64,000 nucleotides of DNA from JBBSUQ01 sp964389755 (lineage in GTDB: Bacteria; Bacteroidota; Bacteroidia; Flavobacteriales_D; Crocinitomicaceae). A program made the position numbers and the translations under genes. Within the stretch, counting starts at the first letter, position 1, and each line of letters opens with the position of its first letter. The DNA lies in the NCBI GenBank assembly GCA_964389755.1, contig CAYMEW010000006.1:48503-112502 (forward strand), in the 5' to 3' direction. The notes under the pieces were generated by a model. That model worked only from the letters and a program-made list of their open reading frames with translations, ran no database searches and had not been told where the DNA came from. Positions 1-7,952 of this stretch are shown here, piece after piece.

Positions 1-473
1 ACAGGATCGTAGCCCTTTTTATTTTCTGCAAAGGTCTGGAAACGCAGGTAAGCTTCGAACTTTCCCTGCCTCAGCGCTTCTTTCAGGCTGACATGTAACT
101 GGTCGAGGCGATCATCCACGCGCACGAAAGGTAAAACCAGTTCGATGGTTGCCAAATCCCAGTATTTCAGGCTTTGCAATTCATAAATACTGATCAGTTT
201 TCCGAAGCGGTCGATGTGGTTGAGCAGGTTATTGATCTGCACATCTGTTAATAGATTCAGTTCTTCCAGTTCCTCATACGTCGCACTGTTCAGGTTCAGC
301 GGATGCTCGTAGAAAAAGTTGAGTTCATCAAAGAGGTTTGTCAGGTCGATCTCTTCATTTTCAAATTGTTCGGCAATAAATTCGACACGTTGCTGAATGA
401 TCGTATTCTTATCCTGCGCGTGCAATGCAATCACCGGTAACAGAAAACAAATGAGTAGTAGCAGTTTTTTCAT
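1..473 (-). CDS. Helix-hairpin-helix outer-membrane-associated protein, C-terminus cut by window edge
   Basis: Reading leftward from ATG at 473, the frame stays open to the window edge (about 157 codons, incomplete at its C-terminal end). It begins with a signal peptide (MKKLLLLICFLLPVIALHAQ). A segment at about residues 60-100 (PLNLNSATYEELEELNLLTD, then a matching helix) has the ComEA-type helix-hairpin-helix pattern: L-N-x-A-x-x-E-E-L, then a glycine turn in DRFGKLISIYEL. Bacteroidota carry a family of about 700 residues with this N-terminal HhH region and a long barrel-like remainder; I infer that this is a member, but the diagnostic C-terminal part is not visible. The next gene upstream, a beta-barrel protein starting at 1293 and stopping 4 bases before this start, is probably in the same operon. 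The role is unknown; binding of DNA is possible for HhH proteins but unproven here. Confidence 0.75.
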   Translation of the reverse strand, partial: MKKLLLLICFLLPVIALHAQDKNTIIQQRVEFIAEQFENEEIDLTNLFDELNFFYEHPLNLNSATYEELEELNLLTDVQINNLLNHIDRFGKLISIYELQSLKYWDLATIELVLPFVRVDDRLDQLHVSLKEALRQGKFEAYLRFQTFAENKKGYDP

Positions 474-477
474 CGTT

Positions 478-1293
478 CTATGCGTCGAAAAAGTAATTGA
501 ATGCAAATGACGGCGACCAGCCCAGCACCTGGTGATAGGCAGAACCGGCATCAAAACTGATCTTCTTCCAGCGATACCCGAATCCAAAACACACTTCGAT
601 CGGGTTATTCGCGATGCCGGCACGCAGGAAAAAATGGTCGAAAGCCTCGTATTCCATTCCGCCTTTGAATTGCACCGGGTAATCGACGTTCTTGGCTGCT
701 TCGGCCGTAAAGAAGAGTTTATCGGAAATGATATACGTGGCGCCCAGGCGCATGACTGTGGTCAAACGATCATCCTGGAATTCGGACAGTTTTGCACGAC
801 CTAAGTTAAACACACTAAAGCCGAACTTCCAGGATTCTCCTACTTTGGCGAGCAAACCGAATGCCGCCGTAACGGTATTTTTAGAACCGTAATAATCTGT
901 AAGCCTGATTCCCTGGTAATTCAACTGAATGCCGGCAGCCAGGTTTTCAGCGAGTTTCATGCTATAGCCCATTCCGGCGCGATACGCTTTGAAACTGGTA
1001 TATCCCTGATTTTGAACCCCGGCAGAAAAAACACCTTTCTGAAGCGGACAAACGACGGTAAGTGCCTGTATTTGGAGTTCACGTAGTAAAAAACGATCCT
1101 GGTAGGTAATTCCCGCTCCGCCCTGTGTAACAAAGCCAAGTGCACCGGGATTGTGGTGATACGCCCAGATGTCTTCGTTCCCGATCGACGCATTTGCCAT
1201 CGAAGCAGAACGGGTACCGACAGGGTTCCAACCCTGCGTAAAACAGAAAACCGGCATGAATAGCAGTAGCCAGTGCAGTAGTAGCGTTTTCAT
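478..1293 (-). CDS. Outer-membrane beta-barrel protein, PorV/UPF0164-like
   Basis: 271 residues with a signal peptide ending at about residue 19 (FMPVFCFTQ). The mature part starts with a PorV/FadL-like opening (GTRSASMANASIGNEDIWAYH, then NPGALG): a small-residue N-terminal plug followed by many alternating amphipathic strands, with an aromatic last strand ending FNYFFDA, typical of BAM-inserted barrels. PorV/PorQ-like proteins in Bacteroidota shuttle or tether T9SS substrates, but many paralogues have no assigned role, so I keep this at family level. It lies directly upstream of the HhH protein (4-base gap), a pairing that suggests a joint envelope function. It could also be a general OmpP1/FadL-type porin. 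Confidence 0.72.
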   Translation of the reverse strand: MKTLLLHWLLLFMPVFCFTQGWNPVGTRSASMANASIGNEDIWAYHHNPGALGFVTQGGAGITYQDRFLLRELQIQALTVVCPLQKGVFSAGVQNQGYTSFKAYRAGMGYSMKLAENLAAGIQLNYQGIRLTDYYGSKNTVTAAFGLLAKVGESWKFGFSVFNLGRAKLSEFQDDRLTTVMRLGATYIISDKLFFTAEAAKNVDYPVQFKGGMEYEAFDHFFLRAGIANNPIEVCFGFGYRWKKISFDAGSAYHQVLGWSPSFAFNYFFDA

Positions 1294-1329
1294 TTCCTAA
1301 AAATAAGAAAAGAAAACAGGAATGAAAAT

Positions 1330-1797
1330 TTATTTGATCAGTCTGCGGAGTTCTTTGCAACGTGCGGTGTCCAGGTAGTCATTTTCTTCGAGGAAGAACC
1401 AGTTTTCGCCGTCATCTTCGGAAACCGCATACAAATGAACCGGCTCGGGGTCTTTCGGGCTGTACTCTTCCTCGTGATAATCCACGTTATACAATATCTG
1501 GATCAGCTTTCCGCGTTCTTTTATCGTGTGAATGGTTCCGTTGCGCAGGTATCCTCCGTAAATGGAGTCATTTGTCAGGTCGAACTTTTGTTTGAATACC
1601 GAATCTCCGAGTTTGTGATACTCTGCCACCAGTGCCGGATACGTATATGCCACATAAGCCATTGCCGAACCCTCGTTGCGCGCCGCAAGAAATTTCGACA
1701 GCGAGGCATTAAGCGTTTGTTCCTGGTGCGCGTTCAGGCTGCAGGAAGCGAGTAAAAGGCACAAAAAAATGCTAATTCCGGAAACCACGTTTTTCAT
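1330..1797 (-). CDS. Small lipoprotein of unknown function
   Basis: 155 residues from ATG at 1797; an in-frame ATG two codons earlier at 1803 is possible, but the shorter start gives a cleaner signal sequence. The N-terminus (MKNVVSGISIFLCLLLASCS) has a lipobox LASC, so it should be acylated by Lgt and anchored in the envelope. The mature part is a single alpha/beta domain with several Trp/Tyr residues and a central DYHEEEYSPKDPEP stretch, ending in CKELRRLIK. I recognise no family beyond a resemblance to small Bacteroidota nuclear-transport-factor-like lipoproteins, which is a guess. It sits 36 bases upstream of the barrel protein on the same strand and may share its operon. Confidence 0.7.
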   Translation of the reverse strand: MKNVVSGISIFLCLLLASCSLNAHQEQTLNASLSKFLAARNEGSAMAYVAYTYPALVAEYHKLGDSVFKQKFDLTNDSIYGGYLRNGTIHTIKERGKLIQILYNVDYHEEEYSPKDPEPVHLYAVSEDDGENWFFLEENDYLDTARCKELRRLIK

Positions 1798-1840
1798 GGT
1801 CATGAAATTAGCATTTTTCAGATAGTAAAATCTTTCCGGA

Positions 1841-2308
1841 TCAGTATTTTTCCATATCTACCGGTTTCGATACCGGTTTTTTCTGATCTTTCCAGTACTG
1901 CATTAATGTGAAAGCAATGATCAGCGATCCTGCAAGTCCTTCGAGGAAAATCCCGATCGCTATTTGCGGAACGGTAAGCTCCGATCCCCAGAAGAATCCT
2001 TCTTCCAGTACTTCCAGCATGTGCGGATCGAGGACTTTTATATAAAACACGAGCCCGATTACTGATAAAACGATTGAAAAGCCGTTGGCCAGTAATAGCA
2101 TGTTAAAGTTACGCAGGTAACCGATCTCTTCGATTTCGTGCGCATTGCTCTTCGCGAGCCGGTTCGAAAAAATAATGGCAAAAATGATGTTGGCAAAACG
2201 TAATTGCGGAATATCTTCCCAACCGAAAAGTTTCATAACGAGAAACCACGCCGCTATACAAGCAAATATGAGCAGACCTGTTCGTATAGATTTGTTTACT
2301 ATCTTCAT
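1841..2308 (-). CDS. Four-helix inner-membrane protein, DUF4199-like
   Basis: 155 residues with four hydrophobic segments at about 10-28, 36-50, 70-92 and 115-137, a conserved-looking loop (NAHEIEEIGYLRNF) after the second helix and a basic tail. The size, helix spacing and the acidic-basic loop resemble the DUF4199 family of small Bacteroidota membrane proteins, whose function is unknown; the assignment is tentative. It is the first gene of a leftward group (2308 to 1) and is divergent from the esterase gene at 2463. Confidence 0.65.
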   Translation of the reverse strand: MKIVNKSIRTGLLIFACIAAWFLVMKLFGWEDIPQLRFANIIFAIIFSNRLAKSNAHEIEEIGYLRNFNMLLLANGFSIVLSVIGLVFYIKVLDPHMLEVLEEGFFWGSELTVPQIAIGIFLEGLAGSLIIAFTLMQYWKDQKKPVSKPVDMEKY

Positions 2309-2435
2309 AATCGAAATCTTTTTATTTCAAATTACAAAAAATCCGGTGGGCTTGTTTGGACATTAACATTTATTACAATGCAATCCCGTGTCTTTCTATG
2401 GAAAAACCGAACGATACTTTCACTTGTTTTTTGTG

Positions 2436-2443
2436 TATATTTG
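2436..2443 (+). promoter_or_regulatory. Bacteroidota -7 promoter box for the secreted esterase
   Basis: TATATTTG matches TAnnTTTG exactly and ends 19 bases before the ATG at 2463. I see no good TTG at the expected -33 distance, so the site rests on the -7 box alone. Confidence 0.45.
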
Positions 2444-2462
2444 TTTCATTAATCAGTTAATC

Positions 2463-3578
2463 ATGAATAAATTACTACTTCTTACTTTTTGGATGACACT
2501 GGCTGCATCCTCATTTGGACAACTTACTTCCGAAAACGTGCTTATCAATGGTGTAAACCGCCATTATTATCAATATCTTCCGGTCAACTTCCAGCCTTCC
2601 GAAAACCTGCCCGTGGTTTTTATTCTTCACGGACTCGGCGGTTCAGCCTCCGATATGACCGGTGCCGGGTTCAATTACATTGCCGATACCGCGCGCATCA
2701 TCGTAATATATCCGGACGCTTTACCCAATTCCTTCGGACAAACGGCCTGGAACAACGGAACACTGCTATCAAGTACAGCAGATGATATTTCCCTGATGAA
2801 TTACCTGGTGGATGATGTCATTCTCAACAAAAATGCCGACCCGACACGCATTTACTGCTCCGGTTTCTCGATGGGAAGCATCATGTCCTATCACCTCGCC
2901 TGCGCCATGAACGATCGCTTTGCAGCAATCGGATGCATGTCCGGTACCATGCCGACAGATGATATTCAGAACTGCAACCCGGCTTACAAGACCCCGGTGA
3001 TCCATTTTCACGGAACGGCGGACGGAACAGTTCCCTATAATTCGAACCCGCTTCCTTCACTCAGCCTTGTTCCCGAAACGATCTCTTTCTGGCAAAATGT
3101 GCATGCCTGCGATGCGACACCTGATTCTACAGGCATTCCGAATACGGCTTCAGACGGGATTACCGTGGATCGTTTTCGCTACCTGAACTGCACTCCTGAC
3201 GGATCACTGGAACTCTGGCGTATGAACAATGCCGATCACGTTTATTTGTATCAACCGGTCAACGACCTTACCGAGGCCGTGGAGATCTGGTTATTTTTCC
3301 GTCGTTTTCAGCACAACTCACCCGCAGCAGCCGCTGTCCATGAACTGGATGTGACAAACCGTTTCAGTGTTTCCCCGAATCCTTCTTCCGGGACGTTTAA
3401 CATCAGCAGCCTCCGGGCATTTACCGGTGAAATTTACGATCTGAACGGGAAACGCTTACAAACCATCGAACTCCAGGCCGGTGAAAATTCAGTGGCACTG
3501 GACGGGCTCGATAATGGAACATACCTGCTTCGCGATACGCAAACCGGGATGAACGAACGCCTGGTTATTCGCAAATAA
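2463..3578 (+). CDS. Secreted PHB-depolymerase-family esterase with T9SS type A sorting tail
   Basis: 371 residues from ATG at 2463 (signal peptide MNKLLLLTFWMTLAASSFGQ); an upstream in-frame ATG at 2388 would bury the signal and is rejected. The catalytic domain (about 25-285) is an alpha/beta hydrolase of the polyhydroxybutyrate depolymerase/LpqC type: oxyanion loop FILHGLGGSASDM, then VIYPDA, the nucleophile elbow GFSMGS (Ser at about residue 141), an acid region HFHGTADGTVPY and a late His in NADHVY. Enzymes of this family hydrolyse esters, including feruloyl or acetyl groups on plant polysaccharides and short polyesters. After about residue 295 a linker leads to a Por-secretion tail (FSVSPNPSSGTFNISS, ending LVIRK), so the protein should be exported by T9SS and anchored or released. 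The actual substrate cannot be read from the sequence. Confidence 0.88.
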   Translation: MNKLLLLTFWMTLAASSFGQLTSENVLINGVNRHYYQYLPVNFQPSENLPVVFILHGLGGSASDMTGAGFNYIADTARIIVIYPDALPNSFGQTAWNNGTLLSSTADDISLMNYLVDDVILNKNADPTRIYCSGFSMGSIMSYHLACAMNDRFAAIGCMSGTMPTDDIQNCNPAYKTPVIHFHGTADGTVPYNSNPLPSLSLVPETISFWQNVHACDATPDSTGIPNTASDGITVDRFRYLNCTPDGSLELWRMNNADHVYLYQPVNDLTEAVEIWLFFRRFQHNSPAAAAVHELDVTNRFSVSPNPSSGTFNISSLRAFTGEIYDLNGKRLQTIELQAGENSVALDGLDNGTYLLRDTQTGMNERLVIRK

Positions 3579-3640
3579 GGTCGATTCGCGCTCCTGAACT
3601 TTTCGAACTGTTCATCTGTTCGGAATAAAAGCACACAGAC

Positions 3641-4060
3641 ATGTTTCAAAACAGGATCGCATACGTATTGCTAAGACTTGGTCTTGCCGTTTCGTTCTTC
3701 GGACACGGATTGGTACGCATTGATGATCTTCCGGGGTTCAGCGCGGGAATTGTAAAGCAATTTGCAGATTCTCCACTTCCGGAAAGTGCTGTTCATGCCT
3801 TTGCATACGTACTTCCGATCATTGAATTTCTCACCGGATTTTTCCTGCTGCTTGGTTTATTCACGCGTTTTTTCCTGATTGTCGGAAGCATTACGATGAT
3901 CGCACTGGTATTCGGTTCGTGTATGATCCAGAACTGGGAAGCCATCAATTCGCAGTTCATTCACCTGTTCTTCCTGGTCCTGTTACTCGGAAACAGCAAC
4001 ATGAATACCTTCGCCCTTGATCATGCGCTGGTAAGAAGTCCGGTGCAAAAGGAAGAATAA
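3641..4060 (+). CDS. DoxX family membrane protein
   Basis: 139 residues with four membrane helices, and the family signature near the start: RLGLAVSFFGHGLVRI (G-H-G, as in DoxX/YphA proteins) followed by a periplasmic segment (FADSPLPESAVHAFAYVLP) and a helix with EFLTGFFLLLGLFTRF. DoxX proteins are small inner-membrane proteins linked to thiol or oxidative homeostasis in some bacteria; no specific partner is seen here. It stands alone between the esterase and a convergent small gene (stop-to-stop gap of 12 bases). Confidence 0.82.
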   Translation: MFQNRIAYVLLRLGLAVSFFGHGLVRIDDLPGFSAGIVKQFADSPLPESAVHAFAYVLPIIEFLTGFFLLLGLFTRFFLIVGSITMIALVFGSCMIQNWEAINSQFIHLFFLVLLLGNSNMNTFALDHALVRSPVQKEE

Positions 4061-4072
4061 ATGCGTCCTTGC

Positions 4073-4336
4073 TTAAATGTGTTTGTCCACTTTCTGATCC
4101 GCAACCAGTGCGTCCCATTCGGATTCGGGCACAGACTGATAGGTATGATCGGAGCAACACAGCATATCCTGTATTCGCAGAATTTCGGGGTATTTCTGAG
4201 CTTCCACGCGAAAGGCCAGTACGCGCTTCCCAAGGATCTGCTTTTCTTCAAAGATCCGGTCGCTCACGATCTTGTAAAAAACCTTTCCGTTCGATAATTT
4301 CCTATATTGGGGAAAGTCGGTACTTTTGTTACTCAT
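4073..4336 (-). CDS. Conserved small hypothetical protein
   Basis: 87 residues, no signal or membrane helix. The sequence is soluble and charged, with KLSNGKVFYKIVSDRIFEEKQ and a Cys-Cys pair in IQDMLCCSDHTYQSV. I do not recognise the family. Evidence that it is real: a clear start next to a -7 promoter box (CAAAAATA on the plus strand, 4342-4349) 5 bases upstream, normal codon use, and a clean fit between the DoxX stop and the TPR gene. It is divergent from the TPR/nth operon with only 17 bases between the two start codons. Confidence 0.68.
   Translation of the reverse strand: MSNKSTDFPQYRKLSNGKVFYKIVSDRIFEEKQILGKRVLAFRVEAQKYPEILRIQDMLCCSDHTYQSVPESEWDALVADQKVDKHI
4321..4328 (+). promoter_or_regulatory. 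-7 promoter box for the TPR-nth operon
   Basis: TACTTTTG (TAnnTTTG) lies 25 bases before the ATG at 4354, inside the first codons of the divergent gene at 4336. No convincing -33 TTG at 19-21 bases. Confidence 0.4.
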
Positions 4337-4341
4337 AGTTC

Positions 4342-4349
4342 CAAAAATA
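4342..4349 (-). promoter_or_regulatory. -7 promoter box for the 87-residue gene
   Basis: Minus-strand TATTTTTG ends 5 bases from the ATG at 4336, so the mRNA would be leaderless or almost so. It overlaps the leader of the divergent TPR operon. Confidence 0.4.
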
Positions 4350-4353
4350 AAAA

Positions 4354-4971
4354 ATGTTCGCTAACAAGGCACACGAAAAAGGGTATAATTTGCTGAATGA
4401 AGGTCGCTATGAAGAGGCACTGGTTCAGTTGAAGAAGGCCGAAAAAGAAACTCCGGACCACCCGGACGTCCAGGGAGACCTTGGTGTCGCGTACATTCAC
4501 CTCGGCAATAAACCAGCCGTTTTTACAGCACTCAACAAGGCCGTGGAACTCCAGCCCGATTACGGTTATCGTTACGCAGCACGGGCTTATGCCAAAGATT
4601 TTTTCGGGGATCTCGACGGGGCAATTTCCGATTACAGGATCGCGATCCAAAAAGATCCGGAAGATGCCGTGGCGCATAACAACCTCGGTCTGCTCCTTGA
4701 AAAAAAAGGCTATCAGGCCAAAGCAGCTGAAAATTTCCGGCGCGCCGACGAACTTTCGAAGATCGAAAACGAACTGTTTGATGTAATGGACAAACTGGAG
4801 GGTACTTCGAACGAAAAAAAGGAAACTCCGAAGCCGAACACGATCGATCCCACGGAAAAACGCCGGGAAAATGTATCGCATTTCCGGGAATTCAAAAAGA
4901 TCTTTACTTCGCGCGAACAGTTCAATGAATTCATCCGCTTCATCCGAAACGGTTTTAAGCTTCCGAAATGA
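4354..4971 (+). CDS. Tetratricopeptide repeat protein
   Basis: 205 residues. Residues 1-140 hold about four TPR units with the canonical W/L-G-Y-A-x-F-A-P spacing: KGYNLLNEGRYEEALVQLKK, then DLGVAYIHLGNKPAVFTALN, then YAARAYAKDFFGDLDGAIS, then AHNNLGLLLEKKGYQAKAAE. The C-terminal 60 residues are charged (EKKETPKPN) and end in a short FNEFIRFIRNGFKLPK motif. There is no signal peptide, so it should act in the cytoplasm as a protein-protein adaptor. The stop codon overlaps the start of nth (ATGA), so the two are translationally coupled. In Bacteroidota a TPR protein next to nth is common, but its function is not known to me. Confidence 0.85.
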   Translation: MFANKAHEKGYNLLNEGRYEEALVQLKKAEKETPDHPDVQGDLGVAYIHLGNKPAVFTALNKAVELQPDYGYRYAARAYAKDFFGDLDGAISDYRIAIQKDPEDAVAHNNLGLLLEKKGYQAKAAENFRRADELSKIENELFDVMDKLEGTSNEKKETPKPNTIDPTEKRRENVSHFREFKKIFTSREQFNEFIRFIRNGFKLPK

Positions 4972-5612
4972 CAAAAAAGGAAAAAGCGGCATACATTGTC
5001 GAGCAACTTGAACAACAATATCCCGAAACACCGATCCCGCTGGATCATGACAGTCCGTACACACTGCTCATCGCGGTATTGCTTTCTGCGCAGTGTACCG
5101 ACGCCCGCGTGAATACCGTTACCCCCATTTTATTCAAAAGAGCCGACAATCCTTTCGACATGGTTAAGATGTCCGTGGAAGAAATTCGCGAGATTATTCG
5201 CCCCTGCGGACTTTCCCCGCGAAAATCGGTTGCCATACATACTTTGTCGCAAATTTTGATCGACAAATACGCCGGTGAAGTTCCGGATAACATGGAAAAA
5301 CTCGAAGAACTGCCGGGCGTTGGACACAAAACCGCTTCGGTGGTCATGTCGCAGGCGTTTGGCGAACCTGCTTTTCCCGTGGATACACACATTCACCGCC
5401 TGCTTACGCGTTGGGGGATAACTTCCGGAAAGAACGTGGAGCAAACCGAACGGGATGCGAAGAAAATATTCCCCAGGGAACTGTGGAATAAATTGCACCT
5501 GCAGATCATCTATTACGGACGGGAATTTTCACCTGCTCGAAGTCCCAAAATGGATAAAGATTACATTACCAGGGAAATCGGGACTAAAAAAGCGCTCGCC
5601 GAATTAAAATAA
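4968..5612 (+). CDS. nth: Endonuclease III (DNA glycosylase/AP lyase) lacking the Fe-S cluster loop
   Basis: 214 residues. Nth removes oxidised pyrimidines and cleaves the AP site. The helix-hairpin-helix with the catalytic Lys is present (ELPGVGHKTASVV, Lys at about residue 122), followed by the catalytic Asp in FPVDTHIHRL (about residue 140), and the N-terminal domain motif LLSAQCTDARVN. The usual C-terminal C-x6-C-x2-C-x5-C motif that binds a 4Fe-4S cluster is absent: the region reads YYGREFSPARSPKMDKDY, with no cysteine at all. The catalytic core is intact, so it should be active, but without the cluster. It overlaps the TPR gene by 4 bases and is the last gene of that operon. Confidence 0.93.
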   Translation: MTKKEKAAYIVEQLEQQYPETPIPLDHDSPYTLLIAVLLSAQCTDARVNTVTPILFKRADNPFDMVKMSVEEIREIIRPCGLSPRKSVAIHTLSQILIDKYAGEVPDNMEKLEELPGVGHKTASVVMSQAFGEPAFPVDTHIHRLLTRWGITSGKNVEQTERDAKKIFPRELWNKLHLQIIYYGREFSPARSPKMDKDYITREIGTKKALAELK

Positions 5613-5732
5613 TTCAAAGCAAAGAAGTACGGAATTGTTTTTGAAGTTCAATTGGAACATCCGCTGAATTTATTTTTTCGTAAATGTAAAAGCGGAATTG
5701 AATTGTTGTAAATTGAATTAAAATACACCACT

Positions 5733-6149
5733 ATGAAAACGCTCTTCTTTGCCCTTTTAGCCGGATTTTTCATTACACAGAATGCTCATGCGCAAAACGT
5801 GATTGCAGCCGGACAGGAACCGGCCTGGATTCTCGATTACGACGGCAGCAAGACTTTCATGCTTTACATCGGGGAAAATGCCTTTGCCTACACGCTCGTT
5901 TCAAACCCGGCGCCGGAAGGCTCCATGCGCGAGATCTCAGAAAGCTGGGTATTGCGCGGGGAAGACGGCAAACTCGCCACACTGGTCATTGAATATTTTG
6001 ATCCCGAAAGCGCTGAATCCTGCCCGTGTTTTCATGACCTCGGCGAAGGAAACAATGCCGGGAAAGCGTACCTCATCACCGAAAACAACCAGTTTTACAT
6101 CGGTTGCGCCGAATTTTGGGACAACCAGATGTACTCGTCCAATGACTGA
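5733..6149 (+). CDS. Small secreted protein, COG3650-like (weak)
   Basis: 138 residues with a signal peptide cut after HAQ (MKTLFFALLAGFFITQNAHAQ). The mature part opens with AAGQEPAWILDYDG and closes with a Cys motif (YIGCAEFWD), reminiscent of the small envelope COG3650/YbaY-like domain in which an A-x-G-x-E-P-x-W motif is followed by a short beta barrel. A central ESCPCFHDLGEG has two Cys. I consider the match weak. It stands alone, flanked by 120 bases of A+T-rich spacer upstream and by convergent lgt downstream. Confidence 0.65.
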   Translation: MKTLFFALLAGFFITQNAHAQNVIAAGQEPAWILDYDGSKTFMLYIGENAFAYTLVSNPAPEGSMREISESWVLRGEDGKLATLVIEYFDPESAESCPCFHDLGEGNNAGKAYLITENNQFYIGCAEFWDNQMYSSND

Positions 6150-6254
6150 AAATTACATCTGAAGAAATTCTAATGCAGGAGTGATCAGAGGTGTCATCCG
6201 TGGCTTCGTAACAGACAGATTACCTGGCATCAAAAAATGCATCTGTTGACGGTG

Positions 6255-7136
6255 TCAGCCTTCTTCTTTCACCGGCTCGGCAGTCGTGTAATCCACTTCC
6301 GGGCGCTTCAGTCCACGCCACAATATGATCACGCCGGCAATCACGAACGGGATACTTAATATTTGCCCCGTATTAATCGCCCAGGTATAATCGCGCGCTG
6401 TCTGACCGACCTTAAAGAACTCCACGATGAAACGTGCACCGAACAGTAGGATCAGGAACATTCCGAAAATAACTCCGGGTTTTTTCCAAAGTTGTTTTTT
6501 CCAGTACATGAACATCAGGATGGCGAATATCGTGATGTATGAAAATGCCTCGTACAACTGTGCCGGGTGGCGTGGTGTGTTATCGTAGGTGTTCAGTTCG
6601 TCATTATAGAATCGCTCAAAGCTGAAAGCCCAGGGAACATTAGTAGGGTGACCAACGATCTCGGAATTCATCAAATTCCCCAAACGAATAAAACAGCCTG
6701 CAATGGCAATCGGTGCCACAATGCGATCCAGTATCCAGATCATGGGTTTATGCGACACGCGGCGCGAATAAATGTATAGTGCTATCAAAATCGCAATTGC
6801 ACCGCCGTGACTTGCCAGTCCGCCTTCCCATACTTTCAGAATATCCAGCGGATGCGAGAAATAGCCGCGTTCCACTACACGGCCGTCTATGACCTGATCC
6901 CAGTAAGGCCCGTAAAAAAGTACATGTCCGAGACGCGCACCAATAACAGTCGCCAGGATCATGTAAAGTACCAGCTTGTCCAGTTGCGTTTCAGGAATCC
7001 GTTCTTTGGCGAACATGCGTTTGATCACGAAATAACCGATGATCAGCCCTGTTACGAAGAGCAGTCCGTAATAGTTCGGCGTTCGATAGCCGTCAATGAT
7101 ATTCGGGTCAACGTCCCAATGGATCACTAAATTCAC
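6255..7136 (-). CDS. lgt: Prolipoprotein diacylglyceryl transferase
   Basis: 293 residues, seven membrane helices. Lgt transfers diacylglycerol from phosphatidylglycerol to the lipobox cysteine of prolipoproteins in the inner membrane, the first step of the pathway used by the many lipoproteins in this window. Signatures: VIGARLGHVLFYGPYW (H-x-L-x-Y motif), SHGGAIAILIALYIYSRR, the Lgt signature with Arg and Asn in RLGNLMNSEIVGHPT, and HPAQLYEAFSY near the end, plus GARFIVEFF. The length is close to the family norm. It is transcribed alone, leftward, with an imperfect -7 box (TATCTTTA) about 25 bases upstream. Confidence 0.96.
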   Translation of the reverse strand: MNLVIHWDVDPNIIDGYRTPNYYGLLFVTGLIIGYFVIKRMFAKERIPETQLDKLVLYMILATVIGARLGHVLFYGPYWDQVIDGRVVERGYFSHPLDILKVWEGGLASHGGAIAILIALYIYSRRVSHKPMIWILDRIVAPIAIAGCFIRLGNLMNSEIVGHPTNVPWAFSFERFYNDELNTYDNTPRHPAQLYEAFSYITIFAILMFMYWKKQLWKKPGVIFGMFLILLFGARFIVEFFKVGQTARDYTWAINTGQILSIPFVIAGVIILWRGLKRPEVDYTTAEPVKEEG

Positions 7137-7216
7137 GTCTTTGTACTTTAAGTTGGGATAAAGATAGAATTTTTTAACGGCCTTAAAAACCTTCGTTATC
7201 CGAATAATTTAAATCT

Positions 7217-7513
7217 TCAGAGAAACCGTCTTATCAGGAATGCAATCGGGTAACAAATTAAAAAATCGTATAAAAAGTGTAGGATGTTAAACCCGTGCAA
7301 GCTATTGCCATCTACGGAAAACACAAAGTAATCAAATGGAATGCCGGCTTTCACAAAAACGGAAACAGGGTCAGCACGAACTTGTAGAATGACCTGTATG
7401 AAACTCATGCTAAAGAGGATCAGTAAAACCACTAAAGCCACCGAAACTAAAGTTTTACAGACGGAGATGATCACACGAAACCATTCGAGGATGCTATCCG
7501 CTTTATCGGACAT
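7217..7513 (-). CDS. Small membrane protein of unknown function
   Basis: 98 residues with two hydrophobic segments at about 20-45 and 75-95 and a periplasmic loop with VFVKAGIPFDYFVFSVDG. The gene starts inside the last codons of the FKBP gene (stop codon of FKBP at 7503, ATG at 7513, an 11-base overlap), so it should be translated from the same mRNA. I do not recognise the family. It is the last gene of the leftward run starting at 11580. Confidence 0.62.
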   Translation of the reverse strand: MSDKADSILEWFRVIISVCKTLVSVALVVLLILFSMSFIQVILQVRADPVSVFVKAGIPFDYFVFSVDGNSLHGFNILHFLYDFLICYPIAFLIRRFL

Positions 7514-7952
7514 CGGTAACCTCGAGTTCGAAAATTAAAATGGAATTGGCCGGAATATCATCGAGTTTGCGATCGCCGTAAGCTAATTGCGGAGGAGCGA
7601 TCAGGTATGCCTTCCCTCCTTTTTTGAGATTCAGCATAATTTCTTTCCAGGCACCGATCAACTGGCTGACCTTGAAACTCACCGGCTCCTGACTTCGATC
7701 GTCGAATACTTTTCCATTCAGCAGACTTCCCTTATATGTAAAATCAACCACGTTCTCGAACTTGATGTATTCACCGGTTCCCGGATCGTCAATGCGATAA
7801 TACAAACCACTGTCGCTGCGTGTTAACGCGAGTTTGTGTTTGTTTACGTAGGCTTCGATACGTTCGTCGAAACCAGACTTATCCGCTTCGTTGTATGTCT
7901 TACAGGCGCTGAGTAAAAAGAAGAAGGAACTTATCAGGAAAATGTATTTCAT
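7503..7952 (-). CDS. FKBP-type peptidyl-prolyl isomerase lipoprotein
   Basis: 149 residues. A lipobox (FFLLSACK) puts it in the envelope as a lipoprotein. The FKBP fold follows at about 60-149: VDFTYKGSLLNGKVFDDRS, then GAWKEIMLNLKKGGKAYLI, then PPQLAYGDRKLDDIPANSIL and a final strand FELEVTDV; these match the core FKBP motifs (Y-x-G-x-L-x-G-x-x-F-D-S, P-x-x-x-A-Y-G, I-P-x-N-x-x-L-x-F-x-x-E). Such proteins help fold exported proteins. The ATG overlaps the upstream TraB/GumN stop by 4 bases. Confidence 0.9.
   Translation of the reverse strand: MKYIFLISSFFFLLSACKTYNEADKSGFDERIEAYVNKHKLALTRSDSGLYYRIDDPGTGEYIKFENVVDFTYKGSLLNGKVFDDRSQEPVSFKVSQLIGAWKEIMLNLKKGGKAYLIAPPQLAYGDRKLDDIPANSILIFELEVTDVR

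Noticed and set aside
4333..5064. 243-residue minus-strand open frame across the TPR and nth genes
   Set aside because: Both plus-strand genes have clear domains and an overlapping stop/start; the mirror frame is low in expected motifs and Phe/Cys-rich.
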